A stretch of DNA of 64,000 nt from Ailanthus altissimus (GCA_946807835.1 OX327704.1:4650001-4714000); one strand, 5' to 3'; positions 21,901 through 33,341 are shown, counted from the first letter of the stretch. Notes: generated by a model from the sequence alone, not told the origin. Translations and numbers: made by a program.

Positions 21901-22623
21901 ATGGAAGTTACATAAGTGCTGGAAACATCTAAGGCAAAGGGAAGTCTCAAGAAACTAGAAATAAGGATCTTAATCATGTGTGTCAATTTTGCTTCAAAAC
22001 CAAGCATATTGATGTAGAGGGTGAGCACAAATTTAGGAAGAACTTTTATCCCTAAAATGAATCATTCTATTTAACCAAAGAAAGCTTTTTCACCAAAAGT
22101 TGGAAATGAAGAAGATTCATCCTAGTACCTTGATAGTAGGGCAACCAACCATATGACCAATAACTTAAACAACTTCGCCATTAACAATCAATACAAAGGG
22201 AATTAGAAACTGACTGTAGGTAATGGCCAAAACTTTTTCATTACACATATTGGATACACCAACATCACCTCACAACATCACTCACATATTAGACATCTTT
22301 ATCTTAATGAAATCCTGCTGGTATCTAATATAACCAAGAATCTTATTAGCATATCTAGATTAACAAAAGACAATAATGTTATAATAGAATTTGACAAACA
22401 ACAATGTGTTGTAAAGGATAAGGAACAAGGGAATGTGATGCTTCTAGGAGTGCCTAAAGAGATCCTATATCAACTATAGTGTCAAACCCAGTCTATAAGT
22501 TAAGTCCATTAACAGGTCAAGAATCTTCAACAAATCTCACAACAATAACCATCAGTCCAATGTCCATGTTTTCTTTCTATCTTAGTGTTAATAATAAAGA
22601 TTAATCTTAGAGTCTAGAGTTAT
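18971..22623 (+). pseudogene. Copia copy A gag-protease remnant
   Basis: Starts with ATGGCATTAAGCTTTACAAC, matching the gag start of the 51-kb element, and continues across the inserted LTR-like element. Recognisable downstream: LVSNITKNLISISRL at about 22318-22362, which is the block between protease and integrase in Copia polyproteins. Stops and frameshifts are frequent. Similarity to the sister copy ends at about 22623. Confidence 0.7.
19594..21705 (-). mobile_element. 2.1-kb solo-LTR-like element, copy 1
   Basis: On the minus strand it begins TGTTAGGGTCTGTGCTTACG and ends CTACGACAACA; on the plus strand TGTTGTCG to CCCTAACA. Both sides carry AAACT (19589-19593 and 21706-21710), a perfect 5-bp target duplication inside Copia gag. 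Homologous to 24244-26263 and 57152-59434. No domain-bearing frame in 2112 bp; content is a purine-rich block next to a TATATAT run, CCACCATGTTGGTGACTAGA-type blocks and conserved sub-terminal CACGTG. TG...CA ends plus a 5-bp duplication fit a solo LTR of a large LTR family. Confidence 0.85.
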
Positions 22624-23294
22624 ACTACAACAAATTAATAGTTCTATAACTGCATTGCATGTGGCAATTATAAAATAACCACTTACTCTTTACATGCAAT
22701 GAATTTAAAAGTTAAAAATAAAAAATATTTACAACTGTATAAAGCAAGTTGTTATTAATGAAAAAGTAAGTTGTTAACTTAGGATAAACATAATACGGGG
22801 TATGTATTTTGTGATTAATATTTCAAAATTTTGAATTCCACCACATGCAATTGTCAGTTGTTAATGTTACTTAATACACCACTGGTAAATCCATGCAGTA
22901 GATATTTCTTAATACATCAAACCACCACTTATTAATTGCAATTGTGAAAGTCACTTTTCAAAATTCTCTTTTACCACTCAATTTTATTTAGAAGTAATAG
23001 TTGTAAATGTTTAATATGGATTAAAAGAAATTAATAATAGTAAAATATATTAGAGCTAAAAGTTAGGCTTAAAAACAATAACATCTGATCATTATATAAA
23101 AGATCAATGCTCATGGCTCAAAAGTTAAGTAGTTTGATGTTTATAAAAAATGTGAATATGAAATAATTGGAAAAAGTAAGCATTAGATAATTACAAAAAA
23201 AATATCAAATACACATAATATGATGCTATTGCATGATTTCTAAAATGCAATTATACACTACCTTTGACAAGTAATAAAGTAGTGAATAGGACGT
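22624..23294. other. Unassigned stretch, possible CACTA-like fragment
   Basis: Copia similarity is replaced here by sequence starting CTACAACAAATTAATAG and ending near 23285 with AAAGTAGTG. ACTACAA/TAGTG are reminiscent of CACTA termini, and CATGCAA/TTGCATG strings recur inside, but no matching terminal repeat or 3-bp duplication could be established. No gene seen. Confidence 0.25.
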
Positions 23295-24144
23295 TGTTGA
23301 GGGAGGAAACGCCTTTCTCCCTCTTGAGGTTATATTGAAGCGAAGAACCTCAGATTCAACCTAGAATCCTAACCTCTTTGAGCAGTGGAATAACCTGTTA
23401 ATCAAACAAAAATAACAAGAATCTAAAAGCAGAATATAAAAGAGCACAACACAATCTTACGTGGTTCGGCCAATTGCCTACGTCTACGGTGGATCCAAGG
23501 ATCCTAGCCTCTCTTATTATAACTCCCTAGAGATTTTACAAGGAAAACCCAATTTGAAGGACCCCGCAAAAGGACTTAATGTTTAGTGAACCCTTATTCT
23601 ACCATGAACAATGATCACCCAAACGACGGTTTCACCCTAGCGCATACAAGCACTTAGTGTCTACCTAGTTCTTCCCCTCTCTTAGAGTCTCTCTTAATGC
23701 TTGATCTCAACTAAAGGGTTTACAAGTGTTTATATAGGGTGTATTTCGTGCCTACTAACTTTATTCCTTGTTAGAGTAAGAGTCCACTTATTTTGAAAGT
23801 CCAAAACTTCCTAAAACTCAAAATCCCGAACCAAAACGGATAACTAATGCGTCTGGCACCGCGGTGTTCGTCCCTGGGCGCCGCGACGCTGGGCATTATC
23901 ACTCCCATCTCTATGGCGCTGGGCTTCTATAATGGGCGCTACGACGCTCATGCCTGGCAGTTCCTCTAGCATTTTCTTCGCTTCCTTCGCATTTTTGAGC
24001 CCGTTTCGCTTCTTCTTTCATATCCCACACTTCCTAGACTTCTCCATAATGTCCTATACATTCTAGACTTCTTGTGACTCTCTACTTTGGTATTCATCTC
24101 AATTCTTGTCTAACCAATTTTGTTGAATAACCAATTTTTCAACA
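23295..24144 (-). mobile_element. LTR-like sequence, 850 bp
   Basis: Bounded by TGTTGAGGGAGG and TTTTTCAACA (inverted TGTTGA/TCAACA). On the minus strand it contains CCCTATATAAACACTTGTAA, a good TATA box. It also carries TTACGTGGTTCGGCCAATTG followed by CCTACGTCTACGG, a block I associate with many plant LTR-type repeats. The flanks (GACGT, AGTCA) do not match, so a target duplication is not shown and one border may be wrong. No coding frame. Confidence 0.5.
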
Positions 24145-24243
24145 AGTCAATCCTACAAGGAGCTTATATCTATTTCTAACCAAGTACTAAATTTATATCC
24201 TCTAATTTTTATCCAACAAATATGAAACTTGCAATGATGTGAC

Positions 24244-26263
24244 TATTAAGGTTGTTGCTTACGTGCCATCCCTGAATGTACATATACTTGTGTATTTATA
24301 CAAGTGTACATTCTTATTAAATCGCTAATATCCAATTATATGGTATTATGCATGTAACGTTATAGACATTGTAGATATGAAGGAGTTCGGATCAGATCTA
24401 AAGAGTTTAGATAAGAGCTATAATTGTTAAATGTTAGCATAACTAAGTGTTAGTTGGTTATAATACTCAGCAGATCCAAGAATTGGAGCCTTGTCTGTAA
24501 TGGGACATAGACCTGGGAATATACTAGTAACTGCATAGTTGCAAGAGTTGCAATCGGGTGCTAGGAAATGTAAGTTGCGCAAATATGTTCTTGAATAATA
24601 GTCCTTGATCTATTTCTGCTGATGCGGGTCTGTCGGTGGATACTTTATATATAGATCAGCATATGTCGTACCTATCGGGTATAGACGGTCGTTCCTGACC
24701 GACTGTGAGCTTGGAGCTCGTATTGACATATGGGTATCCAGTTAGGATTGGATATGAGACAGACTCACGAGGGCCTCTGATAGACAATTAATGTAAGCCA
24801 TCAATGGAGGGTCCTCTCGAGTTGAGTAGTATACGTGATCCTTTGACCTGAGTGCCACGGTGGGCTTGTAAGTGATCCACTATACTTTGGTTCCACACAT
24901 GTCACAGACCTTTCATAGTGTGACCGCTGGGTATAGTCTGATGCTTATGGAGTCCAGTGCGTATAGATATGGGATCCGTCAGCTCCCATATGGAGTTAAA
25001 TATCCAGATGCTTCAGGACTGTATCTCAGAAAGTCTTATGGTCATAAGCAATAATCCTGGGAAAGAGTTCCGCCAGGGTCGAACAATATGGCAAAGGAGT
25101 TTGTGCATATTGTTCATTGAGATACAAGTCTAGAGATAGGACATGGATGAGCACATGAGGATTTGACGGTGATAATCTATATCCCCGAACATCCTGGATA
25201 TCATGATGGAAGGACTATACGTATACGTTGTAACCTCAGCTTGCATGGTTCAGCGCACTGACTGATGCATCCGTGACGTGTGCGTGGGGCATTGCTCACG
25301 GACTCATGGAATAGTTCCATTTGAAGAATCGGGCGTAGGACTTAGGGAGTCCTACAATATGGAGTATACTCGTTGTATATTGGGGCAGTGTGCTGGATTA
25401 AATTGTTTAATCCAATCATATTTAGCACTTCCACAGGAATGCGTGCGTGTCTGTTTTTAAGTGTTAAATACAATAATTAGTTAATAATTATTATTTACTA
25501 ATTGGATTATGACACGTAGCGTATTGTGGACCCTCGGTTGAGTTTACCAAAGTGTAGAATTTGGTGGAACCCATTAGGGGGTGAACTTGGTAACTATTTA
25601 TGAGGGACAAAATGGTCTTTTCTCAGTTTGATTATTTAATAGTTAAATAATCAAAATATCTTTCTTTTTATATTATATATATTTATATATTATTATTATT
25701 ATTATTATTTATATTATATAATATTATATATATATATAAAGAAAAAGAAAGAGAGAAAGAGAAAACGATTTGGCCGAATACGGCCGAGAGAGAAAGAGAG
25801 AAATGAAGAAGAAAGAAAAGAGAAAAAAGAGAAAAGAAAAAAAAAGGGAAGAGAGAAAAAATGAAATTGTTTCATTTCTCTATGGTTCCAATTGGAGTAA
25901 TTATGAATTGCTCCAAAATTCTCTATTTCTTATCCTTTTGGAGAAAATGATATAAATTCACTCCCGACTATTTTGGGGATTAAGAGTTAATCCCAGGCTG
26001 AATATCAGGCTACTGTTCTAGCTCACCAAGCCCACCGTGTTGGTGACTAGAACTGCACATGAGTTGGTCTTCATGCGGACTCCAGAAAAAATACGTGTAT
26101 AACATTACACGTTTGGTGAGTTCTCTAACTTTATAAATATATTAATGTGATTAATATATTTATTTATTGTGTTTATTGTAAAATTTATATTTTCGCTGCG
26201 TTAGGCAATAAACACAATTGCACATGCATACACCCACGTGCCTAAGATTCGACTGCGCGGACA
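24244..26263 (+). mobile_element. 2.1-kb solo-LTR-like element, copy 2
   Basis: Starts TATTAAGGTTGTTGCTTACG (first TG changed to TA, otherwise alignable to the TGTTAGGG start of copy 1) and ends CGACTGCGCGGACA. GTGAC flanks it on both sides (24239-24243 and 26264-26268), a perfect 5-bp duplication. Internal blocks match copy 1 in reverse: TTGGAGAAAATGAT, GGGATTAAGAGTTAATC, GTTGGTGACTAGAACTGC. There is an AT-rich then purine-rich block at 25650-25860. No protein domain; small open frames here are fortuitous. Confidence 0.85.
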
Positions 26264-26268
26264 GTGAC

Positions 26269-27479
26269 CTATGATGAATATTAAAAATTTAACAAATATG
26301 AAGCCTTAATTTACTAATAGCTTTAAGAAATATTAAGATAACGAATACCTAGGATTATAATTATCCCTTAATATATCAATTAAGCTAATTCAATTGCTCC
26401 TCATATTATTCCTTCAATTAATTATTAGTCAAAACTCTAATTCATTCACAAGCCTCTTCCGATGGTCAAACGAATATATTTTAATCTATTAAGCACCTAT
26501 ATTCCATGGTAATAAAAAAGAACTCAAATTCATTAAGTGTAAGTTTCATTAACCATACATGCTATATAAGTGTATTTCTATCCTATATAAAGCTTATAGC
26601 AACTTGTACTATAATCATGTGCAAATTACTTTTGGCTTAGCACAATGATGCTTTTTTTAAGTTTATCAATTGTATTCCCAATTCAATTCAAATACTGGCC
26701 AGATAAATGAAAGCATTAAGTATAAACAAATTGAATAATCAAAATTAAGTGCATAACAATGGGAATTAATCAGTCTAATAATATATTGAGTTCAAGTATG
26801 TAATCCTAATAAATAGAATTTAGTTCGACATAGCAAGAGTTTGAAAATAAATCAAAGAAAATAATATAGATAACTTCATAGTAATCTGGATATGGAGGAA
26901 AAAGAATCCCTTCATTCTTCTAAATCTTGACTGCTCTTGAATGTATTGCAATAAATTTGTCTTGAACCTTTATTGAATTTTCCTTGGCTCTTGTCTTTCT
27001 CTTTAATGAAAAATTCAACTCCCAGTTTATGGCTTAGAAGAATGAAGTTTTTATACATTTATGAAGTCCCTAATTCAAACCCTAATCATTAGGGGTATTC
27101 TTGTTAAAATATGACTCAACATCGTGGCGAAGGCTCAAGCTCGCTGTGGCGCTAAGTCTTTGGAATGAGATTTTCTGGAAATTTGGTTTAGTGCATGGCA
27201 AAGGCTTAGGCTTGCTACAGCATTAAGTCTCAGGTTGAGACACTAAATTCTTCTTTCTCAGTGTTGCACCGAAACGTCTTACTCACTGCAATGCTAACCC
27301 CTTTATGAAATTGTTTCTTTATTTTTCTTAATTTATCTCCAAATTCATCCGTTTTGCTTAATTTTCTTCATATTTCATCTTTTAAGCTCAATTTCGATAA
27401 AATTCATCAATAAACACATGAATAACCATAAAATCACTTATATTTGGACAATTCTCAAGCTAATTGAGATTAATTTTTA
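26269..27479 (-). other. Possible LTR-type sequence, not resolved
   Basis: On the minus strand, TATAAAAACTTCATTC (about 27053-27038) could be a TATA box and is followed by a leader-like region with GAAGGGATTC and AACTAAATTC blocks as found in some plant LTR elements. A 67-bp imperfect internal duplication (AAGGCTCAAGCTCGCTGTGG and AAGGCTTAGGCTTGCTACAG) lies at about 27133-27230. No LTR ends or coding frame were found. Confidence 0.25.
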
Positions 27480-27706
27480 TACATCAATTTACCCTTATCA
27501 AATGCTTTCACCAAAATTGAGTATAAGTAATAGTAAAAAGCATTTTAGCTTCCTTAAAATTAATTAATATCAAAATACTTAATTCATGAGCGAAAGCTTA
27601 TGTACTTTTAAGGTCATGCAATTGTAGCTTTTATAGCATCTCCTAAGATTTATAGATTGCTAATAGCTCAATATAAAGCAAGATCTTTTAAACTTAAAGT
27701 TACCTT
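27480..27706 (-). pseudogene. CACTA second ORF, 3' piece
   Basis: Reads KVTLSLKDLALY, stop, AISNL, stop, ILGDAIKATIA, stop, P on the minus strand. This matches the well-conserved end of the Transposase_24-type protein, where an IGDA..ATIAWP block follows the VKV...PDA.L segment. It continues the piece at 33187-33341, from which it is separated by the Copia insertion. Confidence 0.65.
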
Positions 27707-27711
27707 TTTTT

Positions 27712-28175
27712 TGTTGGTATTTGTAAGAGTATTTTAAATAAACCAATGTATATTAATGCTAGAGTAGAGAAAAAGAACTGAGAAGAGGAATAAAAGGAAG
27801 TGACCCTTGGAAGAGTAATCTATCTCTCTCAATGGGTTTGACCTTTTGATGAGGTATTATGTCTTTTTAGAGAGACATCTCATCTCTATAAATACTGTAG
27901 GTAAATAATAAAAAAAATAATTCTTCTTCTCTTTAATTCTTCTTATCTTTACATATTAACTACTCTCAAAGTCTTGCTAGTAGTCTTAGGAATTTGCATT
28001 TGATGTGCACCTTGTAAATTCTAATTTTTATTGAATCCTAAAAATTATACTACTACTCAAACCTATCTGCACCTTAATTGTTATCATCTTGCGGTAGAAA
28101 TAGTTTTAAGGACAATGCTTTAGCATGCCGTAACAAATAATTTGTTGTATCCATTTTGTCCATATTTTTGCAACA
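27712..28175 (+). repeat. 5' LTR of Copia copy C
   Basis: TGTTGGTATTTGTAAGAG to TTTTTGCAACA, 464 bp. Contains TCTATAAATACTG, a TATA box candidate near 27884-27896. Lacks about 90 bp found in the 3' LTR (between AAAAGGAA and GACCCTTGGAAG) and about 20 bp near its end. No recognisable tRNA primer site follows (ATCTTTAAATTATTTC). Confidence 0.85.
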
Positions 28176-28193
28176 ATCTTTAAATTATTTCTA

Positions 28194-29078
28194 ATGGAAG
28201 CCACAAGTGATTCTTCGTTATTGGCTATAGCTAAATCACTCTCTGAGGCTACAAAGATACCACTATTTGATGGAAAGCATTTCAAAAGATGGCAGGATAT
28301 GTCTTCAATACATTAGATGTGATGGGCATGGCAGATCATTTCATTTTCCTCATTCGGACATTAATGCTGAAAACTACAAGGAGGAATTTCCGAAATGGAG
28401 TAAAGCAAATAAGGTATGCATAATTATAATCTTATATATTCTATCAAATGAATTGTATCATATCAAATGATTGGTATGATGTTTACTTCACATATAAAGA
28501 TGCATATGAGATTTGAGTACAATTAAAGAAAAATATATGATTGAAGGTGTCGATGCCCAAAAATATGTTATTGCTAATTTTCTAGACTTTAAAATATTTG
28601 AGAAAAAATATATCACATCACAAATACATGATTTTCATCTCTTGATTAATGACTTAAAAACGAGAGAATTTTTCTCCCAGAACCTTTTTGTTGCTGGTTA
28701 CTTAATTGAAAAGTTACTTGATTCTTAAAAAGATTACCAGAAAAACAACAAGCATGAAATAAGACATTTAAATTTGGAAGATTCTATTATGTATATAAAA
28801 ATAGAAGAAAAGAATTGTCAATGGAAGAATATAGAAAAGGCCAAGGAAATTATTTTCAAGGCCAATTTGGTTGAGAATGAAAATTATAGTAAGAAATATC
28901 GAAAGTCCACAAACAACTTATACTTTGAAAATACTAAACCCTTATTCAAAAGAAAGGGTAAGTGTTATATTTGTGGCATGGGTAGTTATTTAGCCTATCA
29001 ATGTAAGTACAAAAAAGGAAGTAAGAAGGAAAATAATAAAATTTCTAAGACCAATTTGGTTGAGGAGATAAGGTTATA
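28194..29078 (+). pseudogene. Copia copy C gag
   Basis: Starts MEATSDSSLLAIAKSLSEAT and continues, after frame changes, with LFDGKHFKRWQ, the RW-containing start of Copia gag. Open pieces follow at 28513-28728 and 28774-29079. The zinc knuckle reads CYICGMGSYLAYQC: the spacing CX2CX4HX4C is kept but the His is Tyr. Structural capsid protein of the retroelement; not functional here. Confidence 0.8.
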
Positions 29079-29099
29079 GCTACTGTGGTTATTTACCGG

Positions 29100-29345
29100 G
29101 TGAGCATGGTTGCAAGTGACAACATAGAGTGGGTCATTAACTTTAGAGTCATAAGACATATATGTGGTGGCAAGAGTACATTTCATGACTATGATCAAGC
29201 AAGAGATGGAGAGGAACAAGTTTATCTTGGTGATTCCTATTCTGCACCAATGGCAGGAAAAGGGAAGACTCTTCTCAAATTGACATTTGGAAGATCTTTA
29301 TCTTGAATAATGTACTTTATATTCCAAATATAAGATATAATCTTG
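29100..29345 (+). pseudogene. Copia copy C protease region
   Basis: WVINFRVIRHICGGKSTF at about 29130-29183 sits where Copia proteases have W.(I/L)DSGA..H. The catalytic Asp is Asn and the SGA is lost, so the enzyme would be dead. The following NVLYIPNIRYNLVS-like block (about 29308-29350) is in a different frame. Confidence 0.65.
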
Positions 29346-29529
29346 TTTCTAAATAAATGCTTGGTAAGGTAAATGTAAAAGTCTCATTTGAGGGGGGCAA
29401 AGTTGTAATAACTAAGAGTGGGACATTTATTGGATAGAGATACTCTTCCAATGAATTGTTCAAACTCAATGTACTTAATGTTTCTATTAATGGAAGTATT
29501 TATTCAGTTTACATTATTGAGCCTTTAAT

Positions 29530-29994
29530 TTATGGCATGATATACTAGGTCACTTGAATTATTTTTTATCTAAGAAAGATGATGTTTGTAGGGAAGAAAA
29601 ATTCACCAAGAAAAGTTATAAACCAATAACTCTTAGAGAAATTGAATTACTCAATTTAATTCATAGTGACCTAGGTTATTTTAAGGATATCATGACTAGA
29701 GGAGGGAAAAAGTATTACATAACTTTTATAAATTATTTCTCAAGATATACTAAAATATATCTATTGAGAAATAAAGATGAGTCTTATAAAAAATTCTTAG
29801 TCTATAACCAAGAGGTTGAGAATCAACTTAGAAAGAAAATTAAAAGATTAAGACCTGATCTAGGAGGAGAATATGTGTCTAATATATTTAGTTCCTATTA
29901 TGAAGACAATAAAATTATACATGATGTTGCACCTCCATATTCTCTTGAATCAAATGGGGTGGATGAAAAGAAAAATAGAATATTGAAAGCATGA
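29530..29994 (+). pseudogene. Copia copy C integrase
   Basis: LWHDILGHLNY (about 29530-29560) is the start of the HHCC zinc-binding domain, but the later CxxC is lost through a shift. Frame 29554-29994 carries the DDE core: HSDLGYF, then RPDLGGEYVS and SLESNGVDEKKNRI, the usual D, D and E positions. The tail beyond 29994 is broken by stops. Confidence 0.8.
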
Positions 29995-30559
29995 TGAATT
30001 GCATGTTAAAAAATTCTGAGGCATCTATGAACTTATAGGAGGAAACAATATTGACTGCTTACCACATATAAAATAGAATTCTGTATAAGAAAATTAGAAT
30101 TACACTTTATGATTTATAGAAAGGCCGTGAACCTAACCTTTCATACCTTAAAGTATAAGGGTGTCTTGCCAAGGTCTTGATTCCTGGCCTTAAAAAAAAG
30201 GATAGGACCTTAAGACATTTGATTATATGTTCATCGGTTATGCTTAGAATAGTATTGCATATAGATTCTTCATATTAGATGATACTATTGGTTTGTTTGA
30301 TGCAAACAATATAATAGAATCTGAGAATGCAGAGTTCTTTAAAACTATTTTCCCTAGAAAACCAACCTAAAGAAAACAATGACTCATAAATAGGTATATA
30401 ATGACCCTCAAGAAAATTTTAATAATGAACTTAGAATAAGTAAGAAGATGAGGAAAGACACTAACTTTGGTAATGATTTCTATGTCTTTCTTATGGAAGA
30501 GGACCCTAAAATATATAGTGAAGCTATGTCCTCTTATGATGCTCATTTGTAGAGAGAGG

Positions 30560-31390
30560 TTATTAATGATGAAATAAACTTCATCATGAGCAATTATGTA
30601 TGGCAAGTAGTTGATTTGCCTCCTGGTACTAAGCCCATTGATTATAAATGAATCTTCAAAAAGAAGATAAGAGTTGATGGTACAATTGAGAAATATAAGA
30701 CAAGATTGGTTGCCAAAAGGTTCACACAAAAGCAAGACTTAGATTATTTTAATACTTATACTCCTATAACTAGAATTACATCTATAAGAATTTTAATTGC
30801 ATTAGTTGTAATATATGATTTGTTCATAAATAAATTAAATGTAAAGACTGCTTTTCTAAATGGAGATTTAGAAGAGAAAATTTACATAAAACAACCAGAA
30901 GGTTGTGTTAGTGTTGGTACAGAGTATAAAGTATGTAAGCTTGTGAAGTCATTATATGGCTTGAAACAACCATTAAAACAGTGGCATGAGAAGTTTGGCA
31001 ATGCTCTAGTATCAAATAGTTTTTTGATCAATAATTCTGATAAATATGTGTATTATAAAACCTTTGATACTTAGAATTATGTCATTATATGTCTTTATGT
31101 AGATGACATACTTATATTAAGTCCTAGTATGGAAGTAATAAATAAGACTAAGAGATTTCTATCAACTAAGTTTGATATGAAAGATATAGGGGAAGTTGAT
31201 GTCACTCTTGGAATTAAGATAATGAGAATATCTAATGGTCTTACTTTATCCCAAGAGCATTATATGGATAAGATTATAAAGAGATTTGGGTATATAGCAT
31301 GTAAACTGATGGCACACCTTATGATACTAATATTAAACTTCGAAAGAAGATATTTAGACCTATTATGCACAAATTATTATTAGTCTCATG
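30560..31390 (+). pseudogene. Copia copy C reverse transcriptase
   Basis: Motifs in order: WQVVDLPPGTKPIDYKWIFK, KTRLVAKRFTQK, DVKTAFLNG-type block as NVKTAFLNGDLEEKIYIKQP, SLYGLKQPLKQW and LYVDDILIL (about 31093-31119) with both catalytic Asp residues. The piece 31129-31383 continues with DMKDIGEVDVTLGIKI. Stops at about 30650 and 31073 interrupt the frame. Confidence 0.85.
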
Positions 31391-31419
31391 TATTTAATGA
31401 ATAATATTAAGCCTAATAT

Positions 31420-32080
31420 AGCATACACTGTAGGAAGATTGAGTAGATATACTCAGAATTTAGGGAAAGAGAATTAGAGTGTTTTAGATAAAGTTGTTAA
31501 ATATTTTATAGGCACTAAAAATTATATACTCTTATATAGTTGATCACAACCTGTGATAGAAGGGTATTGTGATACAAATTGGGTCTCTGAGTCCAATGAG
31601 GTGAAGTCTACTAGTAAATATGTATTCACATTAGAGGAAAGTGCCATATGTTTGAAATTCACTAAACAGACTTGCATAGCAGGATCTACCATGAAATCTG
31701 AGTTAATAGCTCTAGAAAAAGTTTATTCTGAAGCTAAGTGATTAAGAATACTTATAACTGATCTTCCCATTAATTTTCACATTCCTACATCAATTTCAAT
31801 TAATTATGATTGTCTAGCTGCCATTACTAGATCAAAGAGTAAGATCTATAATGGAAAAGTAGACATATTCATCTAAGACATGGTATAATTAAGTAGCTAC
31901 TGATCTGGGGCGGTGAGCCTAGATTATATGAAGTCAGAGATGAATTTGGTCGATGTTCTGACTAAACCACTAAATAAAAGATTAATGGAACAAACATCGA
32001 GATGGATGAGACTTCTGCCTAGAGCATTAGGTATAAGTGATGGTAACTCTACTTATGTGATTGAGATCCCATTGAAGTAG
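31420..32080 (+). pseudogene. Copia copy C RNase H and pol C-terminus
   Basis: GRLSRYTQN, then [20 protein letters not shown] (the D..W..D...STS block) and EVYSEAKW-like [10 protein letters not shown]. The end shows VDVLTKPLNKRLMEQ. Several stops. Followed by a purine-rich run GTGGAGGGGGGAGGGGAG at about 32156-32173, a candidate polypurine tract that lies unusually far (about 450 bp) from the 3' LTR. Confidence 0.75.
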
Positions 32081-32618
32081 GTTTATAAGGGTAAGAACAA
32101 GTCACTTATTGTCTTGTTGTATTATTGATTATATTTTGCGAGTCCCTCCTTAAGCGTGGAGGGGGGAGGGGAGTAATGTATCTATAGTGGAAAATGTTAA
32201 ATTATACTCTTATGGAACTTTATAGCCCTTTTATTTGCAGGGTGGTATGTTAAACCTGCAGAACACACTTAATAAAGTGTCATTTATGTGAGTGTGAAAT
32301 TGGTTTGATTCTTATGAGAGCTAGGCAGGCATTTCTAGAGTACTTATGAAACTAAAACGACAAAGGACCATTAAAAATATCAAACCGCAGGACAAAAACA
32401 AGTTACTAGAGAATTTAACTTGATCATTTAGTTCTCAATTTTTCACTAAAGGAATTAAGGTTGATAGGAACTTGGTTTCACCTAGTTCTTATAAATAAGG
32501 GTTACTTAATCAATGGTTGGTTCCTATCTTGGAAGAATATCAATTCATGTAAGTTAAATTCGACTTTAATTTGTAGTTGATTTAATTGCATTAGTTTATT
32601 TGAAATATGTGAGGGAAT

Positions 32619-33181
32619 TGTTTGTATTTGTAAGAGTATTTCAAATAAACCAATGTATATCAAGGCCATAGAGTAAAGAAAAAGAACCGAGAAAAGGATT
32701 AAAAGGAATAAGACAAAAATGGTACCTAAGCCAAAATCAGCTTAGGCACTGTGGCGCCCAATCGAATTTTTGACTATTTACCTTGGCACTAAGAGCTAGG
32801 GATATGACCCTTGGAAGAGTCATCTATCTCTTCCAATAGGTTTGGCCTTTTGAAGAGATGTTGTGTCTTTCCAAAACGATATCTCATCTCTATAATACTG
32901 CAGGCATATCCCATTTGAATAGAAAAGAAACTTTTCCTATCTTTGATTCAAATCTCTTTACATATCAAATACTCTCAAAGTTCTTGTTGTTCTGGGAATT
33001 TGCATTTGTTGTACACTTGTGCAAATTCTAATTATCATTGAATCCTGAAATTTATAATACCACTCAAACCCATCTGCATTTTCATTATTATCATCGTAGG
33101 GATATAACTAGTTTTAAAGACATTGCTTCAGTACGCCTTAAAACAAAATTTGTTGTATCCATTCTATCCATATTTCCAACG
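32619..33181 (+). repeat. 3' LTR of Copia copy C
   Basis: TGTTTGTATTTGTAAGAG to TATTTCCAACG (expected CAACA, last base changed), 563 bp. Immediately preceded by GTGAGGGAAT, a short purine-rich stretch. The right border is fixed by the TTTTT duplication and by resumption of CACTA coding sequence on the minus strand. Confidence 0.85.
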
Positions 33182-33186
33182 TTTTT

Positions 33187-33341
33187 CACCAAAACTTTCC
33201 AACAATCTGGGACAAGAATCATGTGATGAACTGGCGATTCTGAATTGGTAGGTTCAATTCTAGTTTCTACAACCACTTCACCCATGCCATACCAATGCAA
33301 TAATTTTCATTTAGCATCTTGAATGAAGTCCTTATTGAAGT
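33187..33341 (-). pseudogene. CACTA second ORF, middle piece
   Basis: Minus-strand peptide HWYGMGEVVVETRIEPTNSE followed by PVHHMILVPDCWKVLVK. This matches the conserved end of plant Transposase_24-type proteins (a G.VVAEGR...DP...VH..PLGP..W.V.V pattern). The apparent frame runs on into the Copia LTR, which is an artefact of the insertion. Confidence 0.7.

Larger units (their letters stand above)
17510..22623 (+). mobile_element. Copia retrotransposon copy A: 3' end - LTR - 5' end, nested insertions
   Basis: Belongs to the same family as the element at 51199-59460. Order here is the internal 3' end (17510-17665 and 18524-18631), one LTR (18632-18947), primer site, gag and protease region (18971-19593 and 21711-22623), then an abrupt stop. 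This is the product expected from a tandem element sharing one LTR, truncated on both sides. A hAT element (17666-18515) splits the 3' part and a 2.1-kb LTR-like element (19594-21705) splits gag. RT, integrase and RNase H are absent. The gag frame has stops. Confidence 0.8.
27712..33181 (+). mobile_element. Complete Copia retrotransposon (copy C), 5.47 kb, inactive
   Basis: 5' LTR 27712-28175, gag, protease, integrase, RT, RNase H, 3' LTR 32619-33181. Flanked by TTTTT on both sides (27707-27711 and 33182-33186). Gene order PR-INT-RT-RH defines Copia. All domains have stops or frameshifts. It is inserted in the second ORF of a CACTA element: coding similarity breaks exactly at both borders. 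The LTRs differ by large gaps and many substitutions, so the insertion is old. Confidence 0.9.

Noticed and set aside
22621..23285. CACTA element with ACTACAA and TAGTG ends
   Set aside because: The terminal similarity is only six bases, the first C is absent on the left, and the 3-bp flanks do not match.
33091..33300. 69-codon minus-strand frame as one protein
   Set aside because: The N-terminal part is CACTA coding sequence and the rest is Copia LTR; the frame spans the insertion border at 33181.
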